A stretch of 64,000 nt of DNA from Fremontodendron californicum (GCA_030761205.1 JAULJL010000028.1:22325516-22389515); one strand, 5' to 3'; shown: positions 20,411-33,402, counted from the first letter of the stretch. The notes: generated by a model from the sequence alone, not told the origin. A program made the numbers and translations.

Positions 20411-22650
20411 CTCTTGGTTAACTAATTTATTAAGTCATGCCCCTTTTCAATAATCCCATGTGCCTATCTTTTTATCCCTTTCCCTCCCATTGAAAATATA
20501 AAACAATTATAGAGGAGCTAACCCACCACTTTCTCTTCATTTTGCACCAATAATTTAGTTGCAAGATTTATTAGAAAAAGGGCTTATTTGAAGCAATTTG
20601 TAAGTTTGCATATTATATATCAATTAGATTAGCTATAATTACTATTTTTTTTCCCAACAAAAATAAGGTGTTTAAATTTATCAATTATCATGTCATTGTT
20701 ATCTTTTAATAAATTTTTTGTTTTTAGTCACTGAAATACATGATATTTTTAATTGATAATTTAAGAAAAGGAGATGAGAAATTTTGTCTAAAGTTTTTTC
20801 CTCTATGTAAACCTTTCTAATTTAAATAAAGACTTCAATTTGGAACAAGACATAAAACCTACATCTACATCTACATATAAAATATATGTTATATTTATAT
20901 TCATTTTTCTTATGACTAAACCAAAATTGTGTTTTTTTCTTAGTTAAGTTCATTTGAAGTGAAAACATAACTTGCATGTATCTGAGCTTGACATTTATGT
21001 AAACAATATATAATTTTATTATATGAGTAATATTTATTTTATCTTAATTTAATCCAATAAATTTTTATTTTATATGTATAAGACAAACTTTTGAAACATT
21101 AAAGAAATTTATCACTTAAATTTAAAAAAAATAACAAAAATATTTATGAAATGGAATTTTTATGTGTAGATAAAAAGTATGTATATGGGACCGACAAGAT
21201 TTTAAAGATGCATCATAATTTTATTGAAACATTGGATGTAGCTATGACTGATTTTAGAAAAATCTTAGTAATGTTTTTTTGGCCAATATCTTACTAAATC
21301 TAGCTGTGTTGATCCACTAAAAATCGGATTACGATTTAATTTATTATTTTTTAATATATTTATTATTATAATTTATATGTGTAAAATTTATTTACTAATT
21401 ATATAAAAAAAATAATAATGGAGAAAAGTCGGACTTGTAAAATTCATGATATTTTTGCCACCATAAAAGAAAACCATTCATTTTCTAGCATTATTGATTC
21501 TAATAATTTTTTATGAAGTGGAAAAACAATCTATTGTTAGTAATTAAGCCCACACAATGCCTTTTTGCATTTAATACACCTATCATTGGATAAAATATGA
21601 GATTATATATCTTGCTTGAATTTTATATATAGTATTTTTTTTTAAATAATTTTTTAAAAAATATTTGATTTAATGTTTCTTTAACATGCCACAAGAGTGA
21701 GAAAAAAATATCAAGAGTAAAACTAGTAATGTAAGAAAACAAAATTTATGATAAATTACAAACTCTTGAGTTCATATAATTTTTTTTTCATAATTTTATA
21801 TAATGTGTTGATTTTTTACTTGAAAAATAAAGCATATAATATTGATAAAAATTTTAAAAAAATTAAAAATATTAAATCGTATATATGTTATAAAAATATG
21901 AATTACAAGTATTTTTTTTTTTGCAAAGAAATTTAATTTAATCATATAAAAGTAGATATAAAGAAAATTATATTTGTTGTTTTTACAAATTACACAAAAA
22001 TGGAAAAAAAAAAAAAGAAGTCAATCTAGAAACTCTTGAGACTATCAAATACAAACTTAATAATTTTAGACACGATTTAATTATACGACACAAGTATGAT
22101 ATAAAAAAATAATATAAATACGATACGGATACATAAACGTATTAAAATATATATAACACAAATTATTAATTTATCAAAATTTATATAAATATATAATATC
22201 GTAATACGAGCACGACAAAAATACATAAATTACCCTATCTTTCAAACGACAAGAGAGGCGCGTGGCTTCTGTTAATTCCGTTGGTTAATAAGCCAACATC
22301 GCTCTGGTTTTGCCTCCCTTTAGGCTTTAGCTTTTTTTTTTTTTTTTTGCCCCTCAATTTTTTTTTTTTCGATTATCAACCGAAAAAAAAAGAAAAAAAA
22401 AGGAAGCATTTTTCCTTTTTTTTTTTTTTTTACATTGTCATGAACTCATGATCACCACCATTACAAAAGTCTCTGTTTTATTGGTTAGATTAGATTGTTT
22501 ATAGTTTCTGGCCTGGGTCTGACTTTAGATTCGCATAAAGTTGTAAATACATGTGCTTTTTTTTTTTTTTTTTTTAGAGCCTAAACTTAACATTCTTTTC
22601 TTGTTCCTTCTTCCTCTTCATTAACAAAGGACCATATAAAGTTTTTCTTT
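20409..22650. other. AT-rich gene-free tract upstream of the ankyrin gene
   Basis: No coding signal. It contains a family 2 repeat at 22060-22240 and several poly-A/T runs near 22330-22430 and 22557-22576. Confidence 0.6.
22060..22240 (-). repeat. Repeat family 2, copy
   Basis: Contains ATACGATACGGATACATAAAC, AACACAAATTATTAATTTAT and TAATACGAGCACGAC blocks, inverse to the copy at 15.3 kb. Confidence 0.45.
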
Positions 22651-23281
22651 TTTTGGTATTCTGATTGGAAACAGAGAAATTCAATTAAAAACGGCTTTCT
22701 AACTTATATGGGTGCTTTGGTTTTTGATGGTTGGGAGCAAAAGTAGCTCCTTCCTTCAAACTCGGGTAATTATTATCATGCTTTTCTGTTTCTTCATTTT
22801 CGTGTTCTTAATTCAATTTTCTTTTTTGTTTTGTTTTTGCAAAATGGAGGATAAACAGATGAAAAAGGTTTCATATTTTGTTTGTTTTTGGTTTCTGGGG
22901 TTGTTTATTTTTATGCTTTAGATTGGTTGGTAAAGCTGTTTTCTTTATAATATTCATAGAAAGGAATCTTGGTTTGTGTTTTAGGAAAGCTGAAGGTGGA
23001 TTTTTGTTGTAAACAGGCATATAATTTGGGATACAGGAGACTACAAAACCAGACATTGGAGGAAGGAATCAAGCTCCAAAATCTTGGGATCATTGAGATT
23101 AAGAATTATTTAGAATCTCATTTCATTAATTGGTTTAGATGAATAATGGGTTTTTTTTGGGATGAGAAATGCAAATTTTGATCCAAGTTTTTGGTGCAAG
23201 ATGAAGAGGAGAAACAGAAGGTCTTTCAATTCATAACCAAAGTTAGGCAAAGGAGAATTTTGATTTTGATTTTGATTATCA

Positions 23282-26200
23282 ATGGAGGCACCAGCAACTG
23301 AGCAGCCAAATGTTCCTGCTCGTAGGAAAAAGATGACCAAACAGTTAACAGGAAAACGTGATGATACGCCATTACATTCTGCAGCAAGAGCTGGAAATTT
23401 TGGTGTGGTGACAGAAATCCTAACTGGTACTGGGGAAGATGATCTGAAGGAACTATTACCTAAACAGAACCAATCTGGTGAAACTGCCCTTTATGTCGCC
23501 TCTGAATATGGTTATGTTGATTTGGTTAAAGAGATGATTAACTATTATGATCTTGCTGATGCTGGGATCAAAGCTAGAAACGGCTTTGATGCATTCCACA
23601 TTGCTGCTAAACAAGGAGATTTAGGTATGTTTCTGATACATGAGTTCTATGTTTTTTACTGTTACTCGGACTCGGAATGAGTGTCGGATACGGGTATGTG
23701 TCCAAAACAGGTATGTTCAATTTTTTTCTAAGTTTTTCCGATATATTTAGAGGGTCATATCCCAATACCCTTGTCTGAATATATGTCGGACATGGGCGAG
23801 TACGTGTCCGACACAAGTATGCTCAATTTTTTATAAGTTTTTCTATATATTTAGAGGGTCATACCCCAATACCCTTGTCCGAATATGTGTCAGACATGGG
23901 GTTCGAACACGGGTACTTCAGAAAAAATGAAGAGTCGGAATAACATAGGCTTTCTAATTAAAAAAAAAAGTTTGTTTTTGGAGGTGAAAATGATGTTTTA
24001 GTCTGGCATCGTTGCAGATATATTGAAAGTGCTGCTGGAAGTTCATCCAGAGTTGGCTATGACAGTTGATTTATCAAACACCACAGCTTTGCACACTGCT
24101 GCAACACAAGGCCATATAGAGATTGTGAATTTTTTACTTGAAGCAGGTAGTGGACTGGCTACAATTGCAAGGAGTAATGGTAAAACAGCTTTACATTCTG
24201 CAGCAAGAAATGGGCATGTGGAAGTGGTGAAGGCACTTTTGGCTACTGAACCTGGGATTGCTCCAAGGACTGATAAGAAAGGGCAGACTGCACTTCACAT
24301 GGCAGTGAAAGGGCAGAATCTTGTGGTGGTGGAGGAATTGATCAAGGTGAATCCTTCATTGATGATAAACATGGTTGATACAAAGGGAAACACAACCTTG
24401 CATATAGCTACCCGGAAGGGAAGAACTGAGGTACTATGTTGCTCCGACTCTTCATTTTTTTTGAAGTGTATTCATGTCCGACACTTGTGTCGCATATCCG
24501 GATATGGATATGAAGATATGATCCTCCAAGGATCATCCAAATACATGAAAATCTTTAAAAAAAATTGAACATATTTGTGTCCGATACTCACACCCGAATC
24601 CGAGTAACATAGCCGAGGTAATCAGCATTTTGCCTTTATCAATCAGTTTAGCCATTCATGTTTTGATCAGCAAATGGGTCAGTGTCACTGTTTCACCTAT
24701 AATTTTGACTTTTTGTTGATTGCATTAAATTAAGACATAGCTAATTGGCTACTCTAGTCTAGAGTTTAATTTTGGGTTTCTATTGAACCAGTTATGTCCA
24801 TTCTCTTTCAGATTTTGGGTTTCATTTAGATTTACAATTTAGTCTTTAAGTAGTTGTTTTCCTGCACATAAACTAGCTACACTGCCTTATTCAGTTTATA
24901 TGTAGTTCTTAAATGTTAGAGCAACACAAAGTTATAAATTTCTGATAAAATAGGTGATCATGTGATTAATAACATGTTAAAACCATTTATTTGCAGTAAT
25001 TAACTTATAACTAAACTGAAAAGACAAATTATTATTTAGAAACAGAAATGGAATTGATAAGGACAAGTTGTTTGAAATCTTCACACCAATCACTTATTGC
25101 TGAACAGGGCATTCTGTTTAATAGTAATTTAATTCATTGGCTGCTGATTAGATGGATTATCCCGTTGCAATTTGTGTATTCGTATCGTGTTCGTGTACTT
25201 TTTTCATGTTATAATTGTGTTTAAGGTGTTTTATATTAATATAAACTTTGACGTGTTAATAATTTGTGTTATATAGATTTTGACACATTCGTATTCGTGT
25301 TGTGTCCGTGTTTTTTTTGTGTGTTGTGTTTTAGTTATTTTTACGTGTCGTCTAATCCTGTCATGTCCAATGTTGTTAGGTTTAGAGTATTAGATATAGT
25401 CACAATTTTCCTCAAAAGAAAAAAGGTTTAATTACAGTCTAATCAATTTTAACCTTAATATGATAGCCATTTCAGAAGATTTTTCATCAAATCTGTAGGG
25501 AAAACTGAAAAGGAAGAAATACTTGTTCCATTTATGGAGTGAAATAGAAGGGAACAAGGCAAGATGCTAACGTAATCTTTTTTTTTTTGTGTGCAGATTG
25601 TTAAGTTACTACTTGGATACAAGGAAACCGACACAAAAGCTGTTAACAGAAGCGGTGAAACAGCTTTTGACACTGCTGAGAAAACTGGTCACCCTGAGAT
25701 TGCAACAATGTTGCAGCAACATGGGGTTCAAAGTGCTCGAATCATCAAGCCTGCAGCACCAAATCCAGCCCGAGAGTTAAAACAAACTGTGAGTGATATA
25801 AAACATGAAGTCCACTATCAACTAGAACACACCCGACAAACTAGAAAACATGTTCAAGGCATTGCCAAAAGACTAAACAAAATGCATTCTGAAGGTCTTA
25901 ACAATGCAATAAACTCCACAACTGTTGTTGCTGTCCTAATTGCTACAGTTGCCTTTGCTGCCATTTTCACTGTCCCGGGTCAATATGTCGATGACCCGAA
26001 CGACATTCCTCCTGGACTATCCCTTGGTGAAGCAAATATAGCTCCAAAACCTGCTTTTATAATTTTCTTCATCTTTGATTCAATTGCCCTCTTCATTTCT
26101 CTGGCTGTTGTGGTTGTTCAAACCTCAGTTGTAGTCATTGAGAGCAAGGCAAAGAAGCAAATGATGGCAATTATCAACAAATTAATGTGGTTGGCTTGTG

Positions 26201-26475
26201 TGCTTGTTTCAGTGGCATTCTTAGCCTTGTCATTTGTTGTAGTTGGCCAAAAGGAAAGATGGCTTGCAATTGGAGTTACAATTATTGGAACAAGTATAAT
26301 GGCTACAACTTTAGGGACTATGTGTTATTGGGTGATTAGGCATCGGATTGAGGCTTCAAACATAAGAAGTATTCGAAGATCGTCATTAGGGAGCAGATCA
26401 CGCTCTTTTTCATTGTCTGTTATGTCAGATTCTGAAATTCTAAACAATGAGTTTAAGAAAATGTATGCAATCTAA
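23282..26475 (+). CDS. Ankyrin-repeat membrane protein, ITN1-like
   Basis: Plant ankyrin/PGG-domain membrane protein of the ITN1 (ACD6-related) family; the Arabidopsis members act at the plasma membrane in salt, ABA and defence signalling. Three coding exons join in frame: 23282-23624, 24018-24430 and 25597-26475, giving 544 residues, the usual length. Ankyrin repeats fill about residues 25-310 with typical TPLHSAARAG, TALHTAATQGH, TALHSAARNGH, TALHMAVKGQ and TTLHIATRKGR motifs. The PGG domain follows (LNNAINSTTVVAVLIATVAF, then FTVPGQY). Four hydrophobic segments occupy about residues 360-505, and the tail is basic and serine-rich. Both introns contain hAT-like MITEs. The one in intron 2 lies three bases after the donor and duplicated it. 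The gene looks functional if the first donor is used. Confidence 0.93.
23657..23948 (+). mobile_element. hAT-like MITE, copy 4, internally duplicated (ankyrin intron 1)
   Basis: Begins CTGTTACTCGGACTC and ends GAATAACATAG. It is about 110 bp longer than other copies because the block from GTGTCC…GTATG to the CATACCCCAATACCC region occurs twice. It makes up about three quarters of the 393-bp intron. Confidence 0.8.
24434..24612 (-). mobile_element. hAT-like MITE, copy 5 (ankyrin intron 2 donor)
   Basis: Begins CTATGTTGCTCCGACTC and ends GAGTAACATAG. Flanks CTGAGGTA (24426-24433) and CCGAGGTA (24613-24620) form an 8-bp duplication with one mismatch. The duplication spans the exon 2/intron 2 junction, so a GAG|GTA donor lies on each side of the element. 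Confidence 0.9.
25155..25385 (+). repeat. Repeat family 2, copy (ankyrin intron 2)
   Basis: Contains GTATTCGTATCGTGTTCGTG, GTTAATAATTTGTGTTATAT and TGTTGTTAGGTTTAGA blocks. It is the best preserved plus-orientation member. Confidence 0.6.
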
Positions 26476-26702
26476 TAAGACTCATGCCAGACCCCTTTTT
26501 TCCCACCATATGGCAGATCTTGTTTCCTTCTATAAGTTAATTACTAAATGTATATTTCAAATTGATCATAGTTTTTTTTTTTTTCTTTTTCCGTTCTCAA
26601 GATTTTGGTTATTCTTAGGCAACAGAAGAATACTTGCTCTCAAAGGCAAATTTATGGATTGAGTGAGGAACTTCAGTTCTGAGGGTTAATGACAGCTATG
26701 GT

Positions 26703-26900
26703 CTATGTTACTCGAACTCGGATGTGAGTGTCAGATACGGATATATGTCCGACATGGGTATGTTTGATTTATTCTAAGTTTTTCCATGTATTTGGAAGAT
26801 CCTTGGGAGATCATATTCCCATACCCATGTCCGAACATGCGTCAGACATGGGTATCGGACACAAGTACTTCAAGAAAAATAAAAAGTCGGAGCAACATAG
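26703..26900 (+). mobile_element. hAT-like MITE, copy 6
   Basis: Begins CTATGTTACTCGAACTCGG and ends GTCGGAGCAACATAG. Flanks GCTATGGT and GCTACAGT match at 6 of 8 bases. It lies about 230 bases after the ankyrin gene's stop codon. Confidence 0.85.
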
Positions 26901-28989
26901 GCTACAGTTAAATATATAATTCTAATTTCTATTGCCACCTACATAAAAGAAGAAAGCAAAATACTAGGAGTTTTATAAGCATTTTGCAGTAAATGGGAAG
27001 AATCTGATAACATGGAGGCAAATGTAGCCAAATCAGAACTCGGAGTTTAGTCCAGTTGATTCATATAGTCACTCTTAATAGGTGGTGTCCAACAAGTCTA
27101 GGTTTAGCCCACCTATTCTCAATTCAATCGATCCAATCGATCGATCCGATCTGATTTTTTAATCACTATCCTCTCCCTTATTACAGTCTCTTTTGTAAAA
27201 AAAATTCTGAACACTGACCTTCCACTAGAAATCAAAAAAAAAAATAGAAAAGAAAAGAAATCATAAGAAAATGTGGACAAATTTGATGTTTGAAAAAAAT
27301 TATGGGAATCTAGATAATGTTTGATTGATTGATGACTTGGGATGGCCCATTCAAATGGAGAGTTCAAAGCATAAGGATAAATTTTGACAACACAATCAAA
27401 TCAAAACAAACAAAAATAGAGCTAAAGGACAAGGCTTAATGGGATGCCTATATAGAGGAATACATAAAAGAACATGGTTGCTTTTTTTTTTTTTTTTGCT
27501 TTGGCTGAAAGCAGAAGCCTAGAATTTTGGTGTCAACTCTGCCAAAAATGCATTTGGAAACAGGCCAAATATGAGTGGACTTTCTAACTATGTATGACTC
27601 AACCATTGTGAATTTAGAATTGATAAATGTTGGATTGTTGGGTGTTCTTTTTTCCCCACTTTACAATGATCAAATCATAATTTGCAAACATTTTCTTTTA
27701 AACTTAATAAAATATTATTATCTTTGATTTAGAGATATTCATGGGTTGGATTGGGCTGAGCCCAAATAGAAAAAACTTTCCTTATCAAGGTCCGGTTCGG
27801 CTCAAAAACTCGTTTTACTGGTTAAAATATATTAAAATATTAAAAAAATCAATTTTATATAAATTTTATATATTTTTATGATTAAATTTAAATAAAAACA
27901 TTTTTTATTATATAAATAATAATCTGGACCGAATTGGAATGTCCTAGATTACTAAAACCTATTCCAGCCCAATCCAATTCGGATTGAACTTGTCAAGCTG
28001 AATGTATAGCTTGATCATTGGACAAATCTACTCTGATTTCAGTTCTAGTATTGTGACCATTGGGCAAATAAAGTATTTTTGCAGCTTATCTAATTTTTTT
28101 TTTTAATGAACATATTTAGGACCCTATTCATCAAGTTTGGGATGGATTTCTGTACCCAAAATGAAAAAAGCTTGGGATGAATTTCTGATATAATTTAATA
28201 GAATAAGAATTGGATTTTTTTTCCATCAAGTAGTTTATTTCAAATATCTCTCGTAATTATTTTATAAATATAATATATCTTAAAATTTTAAAATAATAAA
28301 AAATGAAAATACAAACATGCTTTTTTTTTTTTTTACTTGATACCAAAATAAAAAATAAAAACTCGTTTTGTAAAAAATAAAATAAAAAATTAAAATGGGT
28401 CTCTAAGCCCAAATAAAAAAAAAAAAAGAGGTCCAAGAAATTTTATGAGATTTTGAGTTTGTGATTTGATAATTTGATTTTGTGACAAATATGATTATGA
28501 TTGAAAGATTATCTATCGTTATATTTTGAATTATAAATATCGATAATTTTAGCTTAAATATATTGAAGCACGCTTAATCGAATTGAAGAGAGGTCGGTTA
28601 CTTGTTGAGTTTTTGTATTCATTCCTTTATTTATTTATTTTTTTTAATTTTTTTTAGATTTCGACAATTACACTTTCAAGGAATTAATTTTGACAAAAGC
28701 CTTATTAGCAACTTTAGCATCTATCTTTTGTTTGGTATAACCTTTGAAGTTAGTATTTTGATATTGTTATTAGCAATTTTAGCATCTATCCTTTGTTTGG
28801 TATAACCTTTATGAATCGTATTTTATATTTTTATATTATGTTTTAATTATTTTCCTCTTATTATATCCAAAATTATTAAGTCTACAATCAACCAATTCAT
28901 GAATTTATTAGTACCAAGGCCATGCATACTGCTGTGTGCATGCAGTGCAATCAATTCGAAAGGGCATAGCTTCAATACATTTCCGGCGT
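26901..28989. other. Gene-free tract
   Basis: No coding signal. It contains a decayed GGGCTGAGCCC-type element near 27735-28030, and a short direct repeat near 28703-28815, where TTTAGCATCTAT…TTTGTTTGGTATAACCTTT occurs twice at a 65-bp spacing. Confidence 0.5.
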
Positions 28990-29250
28990 CTTATCTAAAC
29001 CTAACAATATTAGATACGACACGAACACGATACGAAAAAAATAACTAAAAATACGACACAAACACGATACGACACGAAAAAAATAACATGAACACGACAC
29101 GAATAAATGAATGTCTCAAAATCTATATAATACGAATTATTAACATATCAAAATTTATATAAATATAAAATACTTTAAACACGATTATAACATAACAAAA
29201 TATATGAATATAACACTGATACACGAATTATCTACTCTTATCCAACGACA
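28990..29250 (-). repeat. Repeat family 2, copy
   Basis: Begins AACCTAACAATATTAGATACG and contains many GACACGAACACGA-type blocks, then AATACGAATTATTAACATAT. It is the best preserved minus-orientation member. Confidence 0.6.
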
Positions 29251-29556
29251 GTACCCTTGGCCCTGTTGTTTTCATCGACAGTTTTTTTTTTTTTTTTTTG
29301 CTGCCATTTATTATTGCTATATTAATTCTGGCTCTCATTCCTAGTAATTAACTTCACAGCTTACATTCTACGTGCCTTAGATTATAAACTGACAGAAATA
29401 TTATTTCATGTCCCAACAGAGCTGCCGTTAACCAATACAAACCTGTACAATAGTAAGATCAGAAGACTTGGAATTCCATATCAGTTTCTCTCAAGTCAAA
29501 CAGGATTCAAGGAACTTTCACAAAAATTTCCTCAGCTCTTCTTGAACCATCGAGAC

Positions 29557-29800
29557 TTATGTTATTCGGACTCGGATGTGAGTATCATACACGGGTATAT
29601 ATGTTCAATTTTTTTCTAAGATTTTCATGTATTTGGAGAGTTCTTGGAAGATCATATTCCTATACCCATGTCCAGATATATGTCGAACACGGATGTCGGA
29701 CATAAATACTTCAAGAAAAATGAAGAATCGGAGCAATATAGACCTAAGTGTCGGAGATATAATCGTGTCCGACACTCACACCTGAATCAGAATAACATAG
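29557..29800 (+). mobile_element. hAT-like MITE, copy 7, with a partial second end
   Basis: A full unit runs from TTATGTTATTCGGACTC to GAGCAATATAG (29741). A 59-bp piece of an oppositely oriented unit follows directly, ending GAATAACATAG at 29800. Confidence 0.75.
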
Positions 29801-30227
29801 TGCAGCACTGTCAACCAAAAGAAATATCACCAAGATTACTCGATTCAATGATAGATCGAACTTGTTTTTGCAAAAGTTAAGCATTTTTATGATGTAAATT
29901 ACTCCAAACTTTCTTATAAATTCATTGCATTGACCCGTCATGCTTCCTGTGACACCAGCATTAATGAAATACTGGTTTTTTTTTTTCTTCTTAATTCCCC
30001 ACTCTTTAGCCTGAATTTCAGGTTCTGCAAAACTATTTTTCCACTACTCTCCTTAGAAAATCAAGTGTTTTTCATCACATTTTTCACAAACCTGCCAAGG
30101 TGGGAATCCTGTTGCCAAAATATCCATGAAGTTATCTGGGACATGAAACTTATGATTTATTTCCTCTTGCAATCTTTTCTCCTTTTGAGCCATTAGATTT
30201 GCCATTGCAAACAATAGCAATATATAA

Positions 30228-30409
30228 TTATGCTCCGACTTTTCATTTTTCTTGAAGTACCCGTGCCCGATACATATTCGGATATAGTTATGGGGTTATG
30301 ATCCCCCAAAGACCCTCCAAATACATGGAAAAACTTAGAATAAATCAAACATACCCGTATCGGACACATACCCCTGTCCGACACTCACACCCGAATCCGA
30401 GTAACATAG
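30228..30409 (-). mobile_element. hAT-like MITE, copy 8
   Basis: Begins TTATGCTCCGACTTTTC and ends GAGTAACATAG, flanked by the perfect 8-bp duplication ATATATAA (30220-30227 and 30410-30417). It lies just upstream of the first recognisable exon of the malectin-like gene. Confidence 0.9.
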
Positions 30410-31104
30410 ATATATAATGTAATCATTCTTCCATTAATCTGATGCATACTTTGCCTGTTTTAGATACATGGGACTGGGTGAGGATAGACTGTGGATCAGA
30501 CGCAAGCTATAAAGATGCAAATGATGATACTTGGAAAACAGACAATGATTTCATTAAAACAGGTTATAATAAACAGGTTCCTCAAAGCAGCTCTTCCAAA
30601 ATAGAGCAACTAAACACACTACGTGTCTTCAAAGAACAAAACAAGAATTGTTACAGTTTACCTACATCAATTAGATATCTTGTGAGAGCTATGTTTCTAT
30701 ATGGCAATTATGATGGCTTTTCAAAGCCACCAATCTTTGATCTTAAGTTTGATGGAAACAAATGGGCTACTGTTGTGACTAACATGATTAATTTCACCTA
30801 CTATGAAATGATTTATGCAACCAAAGGGGAAAGTATTAGTATTTGTCTGGCTCGAACTCAAGATCAACAGTTTCCCTTCATTTCCAGGTTGGAATCTTTG
30901 CCATTGCCTGCTGATATGTATGCCCAGATGAGAAGGGATATGGCTTGGTTCAATAGCTATCGCTACAATTATGGAGCCAATAATAGGATTCTTGGGTAAG
31001 ACTGTACAGTACTTAACATGGGATAAGAAAACCAAATTTGGGATCTTAAACATGTTTGAATTGCAAAAGCATTTGAGGTAGAAACTAAACTAAAGACGTT
31101 GAAA

Positions 31105-31642
31105 TAGAGGTGTTTATGAGTCGAGCCGGGCCGGGTTCAAATCAGGCTTAGGTAACACTATATATATATTTATTCAAATCTGGCCCGATCTTAAATATGG
31201 ATTTTAAATTCTACCAAGCCCGTCCATATTTATAAATGGGTAGTCCAAACCCTTTTAAATCCGCTCATATTATTTTTTTTCCTAAAAAAATTTAAACAAA
31301 TATTTTTTTATTAATTAATTTTAGTAATTTTATCTTTTATTTTTTTATTAAGTTCTAAAATATGAATAACTTAGTATATTTTAAATGTTTACACTATAAT
31401 ATTATATATATTTACTTTTTATATGATATAAGTTACATAATATATAAATTATATAAATGAAAAACGAACCGAGCCAGGCCAAAGCCTTAATAGTTAGAGT
31501 CAAGACCCGGCCTATTTTCTAAATGGGCCTATTTTTTTTGCTCAAGCCTATATTTCAAACTTAATATTCTTGTTCAAACCCTCCAAAATATGGACGGACC
31601 TTCAAACTTGAGCGGATAGCCCGACCATTGAGCAGGTCTACC
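31105..31642 (+). mobile_element. Unclassified DNA element in malectin gene intron
   Basis: A 538-bp AT-rich core with GC-rich ends. The left begins AGAGGTGTTTATGAGTCGAGC and the right ends CATTGAGCAGGTCTACC. TTGAAA flanks both sides (31099-31104 and 31643-31648). Similar ends occur near 27.7 kb and 53.9 kb. Confidence 0.6.
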
Positions 31643-32373
31643 TTGAAACAATTCTTGCATAATGTGTGCTATTTATCAGGTACCCTGATGATAAATACAA
31701 CCGCATTTGGGAGCCTCTGATTCCATCTGGCCTAGAGCCAGTAACTGCGAATTTCACTTCCCTTGATTCTACATCCCTTAATGTCCCTCCTGATTCTGCA
31801 ATAATCCAAGCAGTTGAAGCTCCAAGTTCAACAGACACAATTGACTTAAGTTTCAGTTTTAGTAATGTGAGCCACCTTGACCATGTGGAAATGTACTTCA
31901 CTGAACCATTTCTTCAAACAGGTGGAACTAGATCCTACAATGTAATTGTGAACAATGATTTCGTAAATTCTACCAGCCCGGAATACCAAAACTGTCTCAG
32001 CGTAGGGACGAATTCCCTGTCTGTCGGCAATTTGGATGTTCAACTAGTACCAACTGATGATTCCACATTGGCTCCAATAATAAGTGCCATTGAAGTTTAC
32101 ACTGTTAGTGAACCTCTTGTCACTGCAACTACATCACAAAATGACTGTAAGAGGCATTAATTTCCCCGTAACATTTTTCACCTTCTCTAACATATATATG
32201 TATATTGTGGGTTTAACTTGAAGACAGTGTTTGTTAAAAAGTGTTGGATTAGGAGAGTTCGTTGACACCTTTGAACAGCTGAGGGGATGGAGCGGTGAAC
32301 CATGTCTCCCTAATGACACCATCTGGCAATGGTTGAACTGCAGCAGTGATCAACCTCCAAGAGTAACTTCAAT

Positions 32374-32565
32374 GTACCGACTCTTTATTTTTCTTGAAGT
32401 ATCCGTGTCCGACACCCGTGTCCGACGCATATCCTGATATGGGTATAGGGATATGATCTTCCAAGAACCCTCCAAATACATGGAAATCTTAGAAAAAATT
32501 GAACATACCCGTGTCGGATGCATACCCGTGTTTGACACTCACATCTGAGTCCGAATAACATAGAT
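32374..32565 (-). mobile_element. hAT-like MITE, copy 9 (malectin exon 3 donor)
   Basis: The left end lacks the first bases of the terminal repeat and reads CCGACTCTTTATTTTTC from 32377. The right end is CCGAATAACATAG. ATGTA flanks both sides (32372-32376 and from 32566). The element starts directly at the donor of exon 3 (AAT|GTA). Confidence 0.8.
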
Positions 32566-33221
32566 GTATACAACTCTGACAGAGTTCATTTTACTCTTTA
32601 ACATTTCTTGCCTAGCAAGAAAGTTCCTTGGGTCCAAACCCAAAATGCTATGCGATGTCCCTAAATGGAGAGTTTAGTTTATAAAAACTAGATGTTGATA
32701 GGCCCAGTAGCATGAGATAACTGTAATTCTAAGCAAATTTTTTTACCATATGTTGCAGATATCTGTCTGGATATGGTCTGTAAGGTTATCTCCCAGATTT
32801 CAGCCAAATAGATGCCCTTGAAATAATGTGAGTTATTTAACCATATTCACCATAACACATTAAAAACATTGCCATCCTGATCTGCTTGTTTTAAGCTAAT
32901 AAAATTTTGCTGTTTTTGTTTCCTTTCTTGAATCAGAGATCTGCATAATAACAAACTTTATGGGGAAATTCCAGATTTTCTTGGAAAGCTGCCTAACCTA
33001 CGGCTACTGTCAGTAACCTGTTCAAGTCCAATACATGTGTAGTTAGTAAGAAATGTAAACTACTTTTATTGTCGTCTAAATTCTCAACTAAATCATTCTT
33101 CTTTTATACTTCTCATCAGTGACCTCCGTGATAATGATTTTTCTGGCAATGTTCCGGAAACAGTGACTGATAACAAGCAAATCAAATACATGTAAGCAGG
33201 CTCATCACTGGCACTATTTTG

Positions 33222-33402
33222 CTATGTTACTCGGACTCGGGTGTTAGTGTCGAACACGGACATTTTTCAATTTTTTTCAAGATTTCCATGTATTTGGAAG
33301 GTATTTGGAGAATCATATTCCCATACCTATGTCCGGCTATTCGTCAGACACGTGTGTTGAACATAGATACTTCAAGGAAAATGAAAAGTCGAAAGAACAT
33401 AG
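33222..33402 (+). mobile_element. hAT-like MITE, copy 10 (malectin intron 6)
   Basis: Begins CTATGTTACTCGGACTCGGG and ends GTCGAAAGAACATAG. Flanks CTATTTTG and CTACTTTG match at 7 of 8 bases. Confidence 0.85.

Noticed and set aside
21748..21936. A 62-codon frame in the AT-rich tract
   Set aside because: Composition is almost only K, N, I, Y and F, as expected of AT-rich noncoding DNA.
30143..30196. A short frame, MKLMIYFLLQSFLLLSH, as the missing signal-peptide exon of the malectin gene
   Set aside because: It looks like a signal peptide but ends at a stop with no usable donor before it, so it cannot be joined to the next exon. It may be a relic.
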